This document shows positions 42,838 through 50,203 of a stretch of DNA of 64,000 nt, piece by piece (within the stretch, counting starts at the first letter, position 1; each line of letters begins with the position of its first letter). Where the stretch lies: contig DVEP01000020.1 of NCBI GenBank assembly GCA_015655975.1, forward strand, positions 124,001 to 188,000, in the 5' to 3' direction. A model generated the notes under the pieces. It ran no database searches, was not told the origin of the DNA, and was given only the letters and a program-made list of their open reading frames with translations. Both the position numbers and the translations under genes were made by a program. Origin of the DNA: Eubacterium sp. (GTDB taxonomy: Bacteria > Bacillota > Clostridia > Oscillospirales > Acutalibacteraceae).

Positions 42838-43827
42838 TTATTCCAAAATTTCACGAATTGCTTTTTTAATACCCTCAGGGTCATAGCCCAAATGAGCGTA
42901 CAATTCATAGCTGTCGCCAAGCGGAGGGAACTCGTCGTTCGGAATACCCAAACGCTTAAATTTAGCCTGCAATCCCTCGTCTGCCATAAGGTCTGAAACT
43001 GCGCTTCCGAGACCGTTGATTACAAAAGCGTCTTCTGCCGTAATGATTTTTCCCGTATCTTTGATTGCGTCGCGAATTGCCTGCTTGTCAAGAGGACGAA
43101 CTGTGTGCATATCTAAAACACGAACACCTATACCCTCTTTTTCAAGAGCGTTTGCCGCAGATACTGCAAAAGCAACTGTACAACCGCACGCTACAACTGT
43201 AACATCGTTGCCTTCGTGTGCAATTATCGCTTTGCCTATTTCATAGTCATAGTCTTCTGTATAAACAAGCGGTTCTGCGCCGCGTGCAATTCTTATACAC
43301 ATCGGACCCGGGTAGTCAACACTTTTGCTAATCAACTTCACGCACTGATTTGCGTCTGCCGGAATAACATAGGTCATATTCGGTAGAGTACGCATTATAG
43401 CGATATCCATAATATTGTAGTGGGTAGGACCGCTTGCCGAAGTCAAACCTGAGTGAGTATTTACAATACGAACAGGCAAGTTCGGGTAGCACACATTTGT
43501 ATGTACCTGGTCAAGTGTACGCAAAGCAAGGAAAGGTCCGAAACCGTTAATGTACGGAATTTTTCCGCAAAGAGCAAGTCCCGAAGCAATACCTACCTGG
43601 TCCATCTCTGCAATACCTACAGGCAGCATACGGTCTGGGTGTTTTAAACGAAACTCATTTTCTTTGCCAGCATATCCGCCGTCCGCCGTAACGAACACTA
43701 TACGCTCGTCTGTTTCTGCCAATTCCTGCAATTCTTCTACCCACATATCACGGGCAGAAGCTGCAACCAACATATCTAAATGTCCGAGTTCAAGTTCGCC
43801 TTCAAATGTTTTAACTGTCTTGTTCAT
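42838..43827 (-). CDS. Transketolase, C-terminal subunit
   Basis: The pyrimidine-binding and C-terminal half of a transketolase, 329 residues. FVTADGGYAGKENEF begins the PYR domain, GIAEMDQVGIASGLALCG is the cofactor-facing Glu region, and VRVLDMHTVRPLD the C-terminal domain. It pairs with the N-terminal subunit 5 bases upstream to make a working enzyme. Split transketolases occur in many Firmicutes and are often specific to a sugar route. The operon with two transporters and a LysR gene suggests a dedicated catabolic role. Confidence 0.93.
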   Translation of the reverse strand: MNKTVKTFEGELELGHLDMLVAASARDMWVEELQELAETDERIVFVTADGGYAGKENEFRLKHPDRMLPVGIAEMDQVGIASGLALCGKIPYINGFGPFLALRTLDQVHTNVCYPNLPVRIVNTHSGLTSASGPTHYNIMDIAIMRTLPNMTYVIPADANQCVKLISKSVDYPGPMCIRIARGAEPLVYTEDYDYEIGKAIIAHEGNDVTVVACGCTVAFAVSAANALEKEGIGVRVLDMHTVRPLDKQAIRDAIKDTGKIITAEDAFVINGLGSAVSDLMADEGLQAKFKRLGIPNDEFPPLGDSYELYAHLGYDPEGIKKAIREILE

Positions 43828-43832
43828 ATTGT

Positions 43833-44702
43833 TCAGCTCCTTTCAATTTCCTGTTCAATTTCATCCAAACGGGCAAGGCACTTCTCGAGAAGTTGAGGCG
43901 GCATAGGACGAAGATGACAGTTAGGTGTGTTTTCAAGGTCCGGAATAGTTTCCGCTTTTCTTGTATTTGAAATGATAGCAATCGGTTTACGGCGAATTTG
44001 AGAGTCGGACGCCGGTAACGAGTGCAACGTCTTCAATATTTCTTCCATATTGTGTCCGTCAATGCTGATGACATCCCAACCGAATGCTTCTAACTTCTTA
44101 TCCAGCGGGTCGATATTCATAATATCTTTTGTCCATCCTGTTGCTTCAATTTGGTTCTTGTCCGTAATCATAACGATATTGCCGAGTTGGTAGTGACCTG
44201 CCGCCATAATTGCTTCCCAGTTTGAACCTTCCTGCAATTCGCCGTCGCCTGTCATACAGAAAACTCTATAGTCTTTTTTGTCAATTCTGCCTGCAAGAGC
44301 CATACCTACTGCAAGAGCCATACCCTGACCGAGAGAACCTGTTGAAGCGTCGATACCCGGCAAATACAGATAGTTCGGGTGCATACCGAAACGACCGTGA
44401 ATTTGGTTGTACTCCGACCACAACTCCTCTTTCGTATAGAGCCCCAAATCTACCAAAACATTGTAAAGCATGTGAGCGCAGTGTCCTTTTGAAAGAACAA
44501 ACCTGTCTCGGTCGGGGTTACGAGGGTCTTTCGGGTCAAAGTTCAACACATCGTAATACAGCGCCGTAACCATATCTGTCATTGACATACCTCCGCCTAA
44601 ATGTGCGTAAGGCAGTTTGGATGTTGTGATACAAATATCTCTGCGTATTTGATTTGCTTTGAGTCTGAGTTCTTTTACAAGCTCAGGACTTAATTCTTTC
44701 AT
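43833..44702 (-). CDS. Transketolase, N-terminal subunit
   Basis: The thiamine-diphosphate-binding half, 289 residues. GDGELQEGSNWEA, with GDG and the later N, is the pyrophosphate/magnesium motif. LSKGHCAHMLYNVLVD and STGSLGQGMALAVGMAL are the substrate-side motifs. It follows the GPH transporter by 85 bases and precedes the C-terminal subunit by 5. Transfers a two-carbon unit between sugar phosphates. The particular sugar is unknown. Confidence 0.94.
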   Translation of the reverse strand: MKELSPELVKELRLKANQIRRDICITTSKLPYAHLGGGMSMTDMVTALYYDVLNFDPKDPRNPDRDRFVLSKGHCAHMLYNVLVDLGLYTKEELWSEYNQIHGRFGMHPNYLYLPGIDASTGSLGQGMALAVGMALAGRIDKKDYRVFCMTGDGELQEGSNWEAIMAAGHYQLGNIVMITDKNQIEATGWTKDIMNIDPLDKKLEAFGWDVISIDGHNMEEILKTLHSLPASDSQIRRKPIAIISNTRKAETIPDLENTPNCHLRPMPPQLLEKCLARLDEIEQEIERS

Positions 44703-44787
44703 AATAAAAACCTCCTGTATTTATTGGAATTTATATAATTAAAAGTCTTTTAATTTATTGACTATAATTACCGAAAACTTATTTAAT

Positions 44788-46206
44788 TTAATCGACAATA
44801 TACTCTCCGCGTTCTTTTAAATCGCCTATGATTTGAGCGTGAAGTTTGTCGTCTAATTTATAGAAAAAGAAAATCACAAAACTCAAAAGAGCAAGACCTG
44901 CAGGAATTAAATTCATTGTGATATTGATAGCGTTCAAAGCTCCGTCTGTCTGAGTTTGAGCGCCTGCTGCATAGCCATTCACTTCCAACAGTGAAAGCAA
45001 CATTGTCGGGGCAATAGCTCCGCCGAGTTTCATCATAAAACTTGTACCCGAAGAACTCAGTCCGTCTGCTCTTGCACCTGTTTTCCACTGACCGTACTCT
45101 ACCGTATCGCCTATCATTCCGTACAGAAGTGATGTACAAAACCCGTTCATAGCACCTGCACAGAAAAGCAAAGCGATGACAACCGAAGGAGATGAGTTTG
45201 ACGGATTTAAGAAAAACAAAATACTGTTCAAGACAAAACTTGTGCCGTAGCAAAACAGCAACGCACCTCTTTTGCCTCTGCAAAGTTTAATGAGGTATCC
45301 GCTGAAGAAAGCCGAAACTGCACAAATGATGCCGTTAATCGGAGCATATATTGAAAACAGTCCTGTATCGTCCCAGAAATATGTGAAGTAGTACATACCC
45401 GCCGTCATTCTGCCGTAGTTTAAGAACCCGTAAACTAAAAATGCTGTGCAAACTATCAGCAACGGCGGATTTTTAAAGAAATTGCCCAAAACTTGTTTTG
45501 CGCCCATCTTTTGAGACGGCGGCGCTTTCACAACCTCTTTCGTCCCCAAAATACTTGTAAATATGAACGGCACTGTTAAAAGACAAATTGTGAGGGCTGC
45601 CATTGAATAGCCCTGCGTTTTGCCTCCCTGTTCTGAAAAACGATTTACAAGCGGAAGAAACATTGCATTTGTTGCTGCACAGGCTATTGAAGAAACAAAA
45701 ATGCGGTGGCTTGAAAACGAAGCTCTTTCATTCGGATACGGAGAAATGACTCCGTTGAGTGCCGAGAAAGGAATATTCCACGCAGTCGCCGCAATGACTG
45801 CCAAAGCGTAAAGCACACAAGCGTATGTCGTACGCGCTCCTACACTCCAAGACGGGTGCGCCGTAAAAAGCAGTACCACTATCGGCATCAAACAAACAGC
45901 TCCGCCGAGCATCCACGGACGGTATCGTCCCATCTTGCTTTTTGTTCGGTCCGCCATTGAACCAATCATAGGGTCGTTTACTGCGTCCCAAATTCGACAA
46001 ACCAAAAACAAAATCGCTACCGTCTGAGCAGGAATTAGCGCAATGTCTGTCATAAAAAACGCCAAAAACGAACTTATGAGCATCCAAGGCAGGTTGTAAA
46101 CAAGTTCGCCCGACGCAAACGCCCATTTTCTGACTTCCGCGGTTTTTCCTTTGTAATAAGTCTGTTCTTTCATTGAATTTGCAATAGGTTTATTTTCATT
46201 GCTCAT
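44788..46206 (-). CDS. GPH-family (MelB-like) glycoside/pentoside symporter
   Basis: A 472-residue cation symporter. The signature RIWDAVNDPMIGSMADRTKSKMGRYRPW is diagnostic of the glycoside-pentoside-hexuronide family. Twelve spans are predicted, and the C-terminal DTVEYGQWKTGARADGLS motif is also kept. It is the first gene of the transketolase operon and most likely imports its sugar. GPH members take melibiose, xylosides, glucuronides and similar; I cannot choose. Confidence 0.93.
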   Translation of the reverse strand: MSNENKPIANSMKEQTYYKGKTAEVRKWAFASGELVYNLPWMLISSFLAFFMTDIALIPAQTVAILFLVCRIWDAVNDPMIGSMADRTKSKMGRYRPWMLGGAVCLMPIVVLLFTAHPSWSVGARTTYACVLYALAVIAATAWNIPFSALNGVISPYPNERASFSSHRIFVSSIACAATNAMFLPLVNRFSEQGGKTQGYSMAALTICLLTVPFIFTSILGTKEVVKAPPSQKMGAKQVLGNFFKNPPLLIVCTAFLVYGFLNYGRMTAGMYYFTYFWDDTGLFSIYAPINGIICAVSAFFSGYLIKLCRGKRGALLFCYGTSFVLNSILFFLNPSNSSPSVVIALLFCAGAMNGFCTSLLYGMIGDTVEYGQWKTGARADGLSSSGTSFMMKLGGAIAPTMLLSLLEVNGYAAGAQTQTDGALNAINITMNLIPAGLALLSFVIFFFYKLDDKLHAQIIGDLKERGEYIVD

Positions 46207-46423
46207 TGCAATTTCCTCTCATTTTTTATATGCTATGTACAATTCGTGAATTATCTGTTAGAATAAATAAAAGCGAAAATCAATTTCTGTTTTTATTTCA
46301 TTAGTTTTTTATTATTAACATTAAATTAAGTTCATAATAAATTCTAAATTGCAAATATTGAGCATAATAGATAAAATTGTTTGAATTTTTCTTTTGTTTT
46401 CATTCATATTATATAATGCAAAA

Positions 46424-46477
46424 TTGATTTAATCAAATATCAATACTTGATACTGAGGATATTCATAAAATGAATAT
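46424..46477. promoter_or_regulatory. Cluster of three palindromes in the LysR/GPH divergent promoter
   Basis: TTGATTTAATCAA (46424-46436), TATCAATACTTGATA (46438-46452) and ATATTCATAAAATGAATAT (46459-46477) are all perfect inverted repeats, back to back, upstream of both genes. LysR regulators bind T-N11-A-type sites like these. Confidence 0.65.
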
Positions 46478-46546
46478 TTGTCAAAAATTCCAATTTAATA
46501 CGCAATTTTTTATATATTTTTTACAAAGAAAAAGAGGTGTTTTAAG

Positions 46547-47482
46547 ATGCAGTTAAAAGAACTCGAATATTTACTGAAAACTGTTGAATGCGGTTCTATC
46601 ACAAAAGCCGCAGAACAGATGTTTATCAGTCAGCCGACGCTGACTAAAAACATACAAAGTTTAGAAAACGAATATAATATAAAGATTTTTCAGCGTGTAG
46701 CGTCGGGTGTAGAATTGACCGAGCAAGGAAAAGACTTTGTATATTATGCGCGCGAAGTAGTAGCGGCGGCAGAATCGCTGAACAACAACTTTTTCAGCGG
46801 AAATTCAAAACCCTCTGCGCGTCTTTATGTTGCCTCTCAATGTTTTGACTTTACTCACGATGTTTTTTTGAAAACCTATAAACAAAATGAAGGCAAAAAC
46901 ATAAGCGGCAGTTTGACTGAGACCGACAGGGACAATGTTGTTTCTATGGTAATTCAAAACGCCGCCGATTTGGGACTTTTCATTCGTACAAACTCTGACG
47001 GAAAAAGTTTTTTGTGGAAAACTCAGGCAAACCTGATTGATATTCATCACATTGCAACGGACCAAATTTTCATTTGCGTAGGTCCTGATTCTCCTCTATA
47101 TGACAAAAAAGAAGTAACGATTGAAGATGCAAAAAAATACTCGTCTTTTGCTCTTGACATGAAAAACGCGTACAAACAAAACACCTATGTTGACAGCGGA
47201 TTGAAACGCAAAAAGCAACAAAAAGTTTTCTTTTTCAATTCAATAGACGCCTGCAAGCACTTTTTGCTCAACACCGACATGGTTTTGTATATCAACAAAT
47301 GGACTGCGGGATGTTTTGACAACTCTCAAATTCATGTTATCCCCATAGTTGACAACAATTCAAACCCGTATAACAACGAGCTTGTTTGGTGCAAACGCGT
47401 TGGCGAACCGCTTTCTGCCGTTGACAGACAATTTTTGACAAATCTTTACAATCACTTCGGAATTATCTGCCGAGATTTTTAA
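46547..47482 (+). CDS. LysR-family transcriptional regulator
   Basis: A 311-residue LysR regulator. The N-terminal winged helix (ELEYLLKTVECGSITKAAEQ, FISQPTLTKNIQSLE) is classical. A less conserved effector domain follows and cannot be assigned a ligand. GAGGTG lies before the ATG. It is divergent from the GPH/transketolase operon, which is its likely target. Confidence 0.9.
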   Translation: MQLKELEYLLKTVECGSITKAAEQMFISQPTLTKNIQSLENEYNIKIFQRVASGVELTEQGKDFVYYAREVVAAAESLNNNFFSGNSKPSARLYVASQCFDFTHDVFLKTYKQNEGKNISGSLTETDRDNVVSMVIQNAADLGLFIRTNSDGKSFLWKTQANLIDIHHIATDQIFICVGPDSPLYDKKEVTIEDAKKYSSFALDMKNAYKQNTYVDSGLKRKKQQKVFFFNSIDACKHFLLNTDMVLYINKWTAGCFDNSQIHVIPIVDNNSNPYNNELVWCKRVGEPLSAVDRQFLTNLYNHFGIICRDF

Positions 47483-47490
47483 CTACACAT

Positions 47491-47527
47491 AAAAAACCTC
47501 TTGATGAATAAACATCAAGAGGTTTTT
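47491..47527 (+). terminator. Rho-independent terminator after LysR
   Basis: AACCTCTTGATG and CATCAAGAGGTT, perfect arms around a six-base loop, with A- and T-runs. Confidence 0.92.
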
Positions 47528-47638
47528 ATTGTATGTCTGTACGACAAAAAATTATTTAATTATATAGTACAATAATTTGCATTATTTCATATATAGGTAC
47601 TGCATTTAGTTCAATCTTGCCGTTGTTTTTGGATTTCT

Positions 47639-47959
47639 CTATATGCTTTTCAACAAATCTTTTGCCTGATTAACCGTTAAAACTTTTCCGCAAGACACAA
47701 CTTTTCCGTTTACAACAAGCGACGGCGTTGACATCACACCGTATTGAGCCATTTGTGAAAAGTCCGTAATATGTCTGACATCTGCGTCTATACCGAGTTG
47801 ATTTAATGCTTCAAGCGTGTTTTTCTCCAACTGATTGCACTTCTTACAACCTGAGCCGAGAATTTCAACTGTTGCTTTCTTTAAACTTTTTTCTGCGTTA
47901 CCTACAGACTTCACTCTGCAATTCAATTTCTCCTGCTTTTTCTTACCGAAAATACCCAT
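47639..47959 (-). CDS. Thioredoxin-fold redox protein
   Basis: A 106-residue protein from the ATG at 47959, with AGGAG before it; a longer frame overlaps the permease and lacks a ribosome site. The active site is GSGCKKCNQLE (CX2C) and the cis-Pro motif is STPSLVVNG, as in the small MTH895/TM0996-type thioredoxins. An N-terminal stretch of about 30 Lys-rich residues precedes the fold. These proteins recur beside ArsP/UPF0718 permeases and ArsR repressors, as here. Confidence 0.87.
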   Translation of the reverse strand: MGIFGKKKQEKLNCRVKSVGNAEKSLKKATVEILGSGCKKCNQLEKNTLEALNQLGIDADVRHITDFSQMAQYGVMSTPSLVVNGKVVSCGKVLTVNQAKDLLKSI

Positions 47960-47969
47960 ATCTATTCTC

Positions 47970-48980
47970 CTATATAAACAAATATTGAAATGTGTTAAAT
48001 AAATATCCGACAGCAATTATTCCGACTGTACAAATGCCTGTAAAAACAACAAGTAATTTTGGTTTGACGGCTTTTCTCAACATTACCAAAGACGGCAAAG
48101 AAAGTGTTGTAACAGCCATCATAAAACTCAGCACTGTACCCAACTGAGCGCCTTTTGACAACAAAGCCTCTGCGATTGGCACCGTTCCGAAAATATCGGC
48201 GTACATAGGAATTCCGACAAGTGTTGCAAGAACAACGCCAAACGGATTGTTGGTACCGAGCAGATTTTCAACCCATTCCTGAGGAATCCAATTGTGAATG
48301 ACAGCCCCGATACCGACTCCTATCAAAATATACCAAAATACTTTTTTAAATGTAAATACGGTTTGTTCTGTCGCATATTTCCACCGTTCTCTTTGAGTCA
48401 ACTCAGGCGACTCTATATCTACGCCCGAAGCATTTCTGACAAAATCCTCCACATATTTTTCCATTTTAAATTTTTCTATTAAAGTACCGCCGATAATTGC
48501 AATTATCAGCCCTACGACAACATAGGCAACAGCGATTTTCCAGCCGAAAATTCCCGTCAGCAAAAGCAAACTTCCCAAATCTACCATCGGCGACGAAATT
48601 AAAAAAGAAAAGGTAACTCCGACAGGAAGTCCTGCGCTTGTAAAACCTATAAAAAGCGGAATTGACGAGCAAGAACAAAACGGCGTTACCGTACCGAGCA
48701 ATGCCGCAACGGTATTTGCCCAAATACCATGAAAGCGTCCGAGCAGTTTTTTGCTTCGTTCGGGTGGGAAATAACTTTGAATATAACTAATCAAAAAAAT
48801 AAGAAAACACAAAAGAATTGTAATTTTGACAGTGTCATAGACAAAAAAGTGAATACTTCCTCCTATTCGAGTGTCAATATCAAGACCTATTGCATTGAGC
48901 AAGTCTCCCGTCAACTCGTTCAGCCACTGCATTTTGAAAATCTCATTTTGTATAAAAGACCAAACTACCGACACGAACAA
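47970..48980 (-). CDS. ArsP/UPF0718-type permease
   Basis: A 336-residue membrane protein with 8 or more spans. TPFCSCSSIPLFIG with its Cys pair is the hallmark of the DUF318/UPF0718 permeases, including ArsP, which exports trivalent organoarsenicals. GIPMYADIFGTVPIAEALL is the second conserved segment. The start may be the Met at residue 17 (48932), since the ORF start overlaps the ArsR gene by 16 bases. Context with ArsR and a thioredoxin supports metalloid or thiol-related export; the exact substrate is inferred. Confidence 0.88.
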   Translation of the reverse strand: MFVSVVWSFIQNEIFKMQWLNELTGDLLNAIGLDIDTRIGGSIHFFVYDTVKITILLCFLIFLISYIQSYFPPERSKKLLGRFHGIWANTVAALLGTVTPFCSCSSIPLFIGFTSAGLPVGVTFSFLISSPMVDLGSLLLLTGIFGWKIAVAYVVVGLIIAIIGGTLIEKFKMEKYVEDFVRNASGVDIESPELTQRERWKYATEQTVFTFKKVFWYILIGVGIGAVIHNWIPQEWVENLLGTNNPFGVVLATLVGIPMYADIFGTVPIAEALLSKGAQLGTVLSFMMAVTTLSLPSLVMLRKAVKPKLLVVFTGICTVGIIAVGYLFNTFQYLFI

Positions 48981-49261
48981 CTACCGTCCTTTTTGCAATT
49001 TAATTTTGATATAAAATCCTGAAACCCGATAAGTGTTTCTTCAGATATGGAATAATGCGTCCATTTTCCGTCTTTGCGTGAATTTACCAATCCGCATTCG
49101 CACAAAATTTTCATATGATGCGACAAAGTCGGCTGCGTAATTTCGAAAGCCTCCAACAATTTGCATCCACACTTTTCGCCGTCTGACAACATTTCTACAA
49201 TTTTCAATCGGTTGCAATCACCGAGCGCTTTGCATATCAAAGCGATATCCATTTCTTTCAT
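48965..49261 (-). CDS. ArsR-family metalloregulator
   Basis: A 98-residue winged helix repressor. KALGDCNRLKIVEML starts the fold. The metal site helix contains EKCGCKLLE (CXC, like the As/Sb site), and the recognition helix is TQPTLSHHMKIL. The C-terminus ends CKKDGSCSCR, adding thiols. It heads the permease/thioredoxin operon and faces an obvious operator. Confidence 0.92.
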   Translation of the reverse strand: MKEMDIALICKALGDCNRLKIVEMLSDGEKCGCKLLEAFEITQPTLSHHMKILCECGLVNSRKDGKWTHYSISEETLIGFQDFISKLNCKKDGSCSCR

Positions 49262-49279
49262 AGTTAAACCTCACATAGA

Positions 49280-49318
49280 TATTTGTCTATATGTTATCAT
49301 ACATATAGACAGTTGTCA
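49280..49318. promoter_or_regulatory. ArsR operator
   Basis: TGTCTATATGT (49284-49294) and ACATATAGACA (49301-49311), perfect 11-base arms, just upstream of the arsR start. Flanking ATATT/AATAT extends the symmetry. Confidence 0.8.
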
Positions 49319-49355
49319 ATATGTATTGAAATATTTTTTCTTGCTGATTTAACGA

Positions 49356-49426
49356 GTTCTAATCCACTTTGTTAAAGTTACATAATATAAAAGAAAAAGA
49401 CACTGCTGAAAGCAATGTCTTTTTTG
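49356..49426 (-). repeat. Direct repeat A, copy 1 (hairpin terminator type)
   Basis: About 70 bases (GTTCTAATCC, TTTGTTAAAGTTACATA, then the hairpin AAAGACACTGC/GCAATGTCTTT with a T-run on the minus strand). It matches 49642-49708 with only a few differences. Confidence 0.85.
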
Positions 49427-49641
49427 TAAGGGTGGACACTTTAGATGCCACTCAAAACGCGGGCGCATTACTAGCAAAAAAGAAAAACCTGCGGAGCGCG
49501 AATTGCTCACCGTAGGTGTGGTGGGAGAGGGTGGATTTTGTCGCAGAGCTTTGCCCTTTGGACTAATGTCGAAACAGTCCGCAGGACTGTTTCTCTGTCG
49601 CTCCTTACCTCGCTTTGCTCGGTGTTCGCTCCCATTAGTGC
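49427..49641 (-). repeat. tRNA-Tyr 3'-end duplicate plus hairpin-rich element
   Basis: TGGTGGGAGAGGGTGGATT at 49519-49537 is identical over 19 bases to the 3' end of the real tRNA-Tyr (49709-49727), CCA included. On the minus strand it is followed by its own hairpin (ACCTACGG...CCGCAGGT) and T-run. The stretch from 49538 contains AACAGTCC TGC GGACTGTT and an outer pair ACTAATG/CATTAGT. No complete tRNA can be folded here, so this is a broken or transplanted tRNA end. Confidence 0.7.
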
Positions 49642-49708
49642 GTTCTAATCCGCTTTGTTAAAGTTACATACATAAAAGAAAAAGACACTGCTAAAAGCAA
49701 TGTCTTTT
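49642..49708 (-). terminator. Terminator of the tRNA pair (direct repeat A, copy 2)
   Basis: Directly after the tRNA-Tyr CCA on the minus strand: AAAGACATTGC, a five-base loop, GCAGTGTCTTT and a T-run, followed by the rest of repeat A. Confidence 0.8.
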
Positions 49709-49793
49709 TGGTGGGAGAGGGTGGATTCGAACCACCGAAGTCAGTGACGACAGATTTACAGTCTGTTCCCTTTGGCCGCTCGGGAACTCTCCC
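49709..49793 (-). tRNA. tRNA-Tyr (GTA)
   Basis: An 85-base class II tRNA with a long variable arm. The acceptor stem GGGAGAG pairs with CTCTCCC, the anticodon loop is CTGTAAA (anticodon GTA), and the T arm GGTTCGAATCC is standard. CCA is encoded. Confidence 0.96.
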
Positions 49794-49844
49794 ATATTGA
49801 GTTGTAGTTATATAAGTGCAGGTCCAAAAATGAACCTGCACACA

Positions 49845-49920
49845 TGGAGCTGGTGAACGGACTCGAACCCCTGACCTGCTGATTACAAATCAGCTGCTCT
49901 ACCAACTGAGCTACACCAGC
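49845..49920 (-). tRNA. tRNA-Thr (TGT)
   Basis: A 76-base tRNA. Acceptor GCTGGTG pairs with CACCAGC, D arm AGCTCAGTTGGTAGAGC, anticodon TGT in TTTGTAA, T arm GGGTTCGAGTCC, with encoded CCA. It lies 51 bases upstream of tRNA-Tyr on the minus strand, so they are probably one transcript. Confidence 0.96.
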
Positions 49921-50116
49921 AACTCAACGCCCTAATAATATAGCACACACACAAGGTATAGTCAACCCCTTTTTTGAAAAAAATTTATTTTTTTTTGCAT
50001 TTTTTCTTTAAATCTTGATTTTATACAAAAACAATTAAATACAATATGGTTTAAAACAATATTTTTTGTTTTATTTCTTCTCAAATCTCACATTTTTGTA
50101 TTCTTACCGTCCGCAT
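49921..50116. other. tRNA promoter region
   Basis: AT-rich sequence upstream of the tRNA pair. The TTGACTAT near 49965 (minus strand) could be a -35 with TATTATTAG-type -10 close to the tRNA. Nothing else is seen. Confidence 0.4.
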
Positions 50117-50170
50117 TGTAAACTAAAGTTCGCCTAAAGGTTGACCAATTTGCAAGTTTTGTGATAAAAT
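50117..50170 (+). promoter_or_regulatory. birA promoter with BirA-like operator
   Basis: TGTAAAC (50117-50123), 16 bases, GTTGACC (50140-50146) approximates the BirA site (TGTnAAC-N-GTTnACA). The right half overlaps the -35 TTGACC (50141-50146), and TAAAAT (50165-50170) is the -10, 18 bases on. Such an arrangement would give biotin autoregulation. Confidence 0.55.
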
Positions 50171-50203
50171 ATTTTACAAACAATTTATCGGAAGGTGTTT
50201 TTA

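Noticed and set aside
42838..46206. Sulfoquinovose (sulfo-TK) or similar named pathway for the split transketolase
   Set aside because: None of the accompanying isomerase, dehydrogenase or hydrolase genes of those pathways are present.
49356..49708. Possible CRISPR array from repeated blocks
   Set aside because: Only two copies of a 70-base unit, 286 bases apart, with terminator-like hairpins; no regular spacers and no cas genes.
49635..49841. Minus-strand open frame of 68 codons containing GRVPERPKGTD
   Set aside because: It is the translated sequence of the tRNA-Tyr gene, whose class II fold and CCA end are clear.
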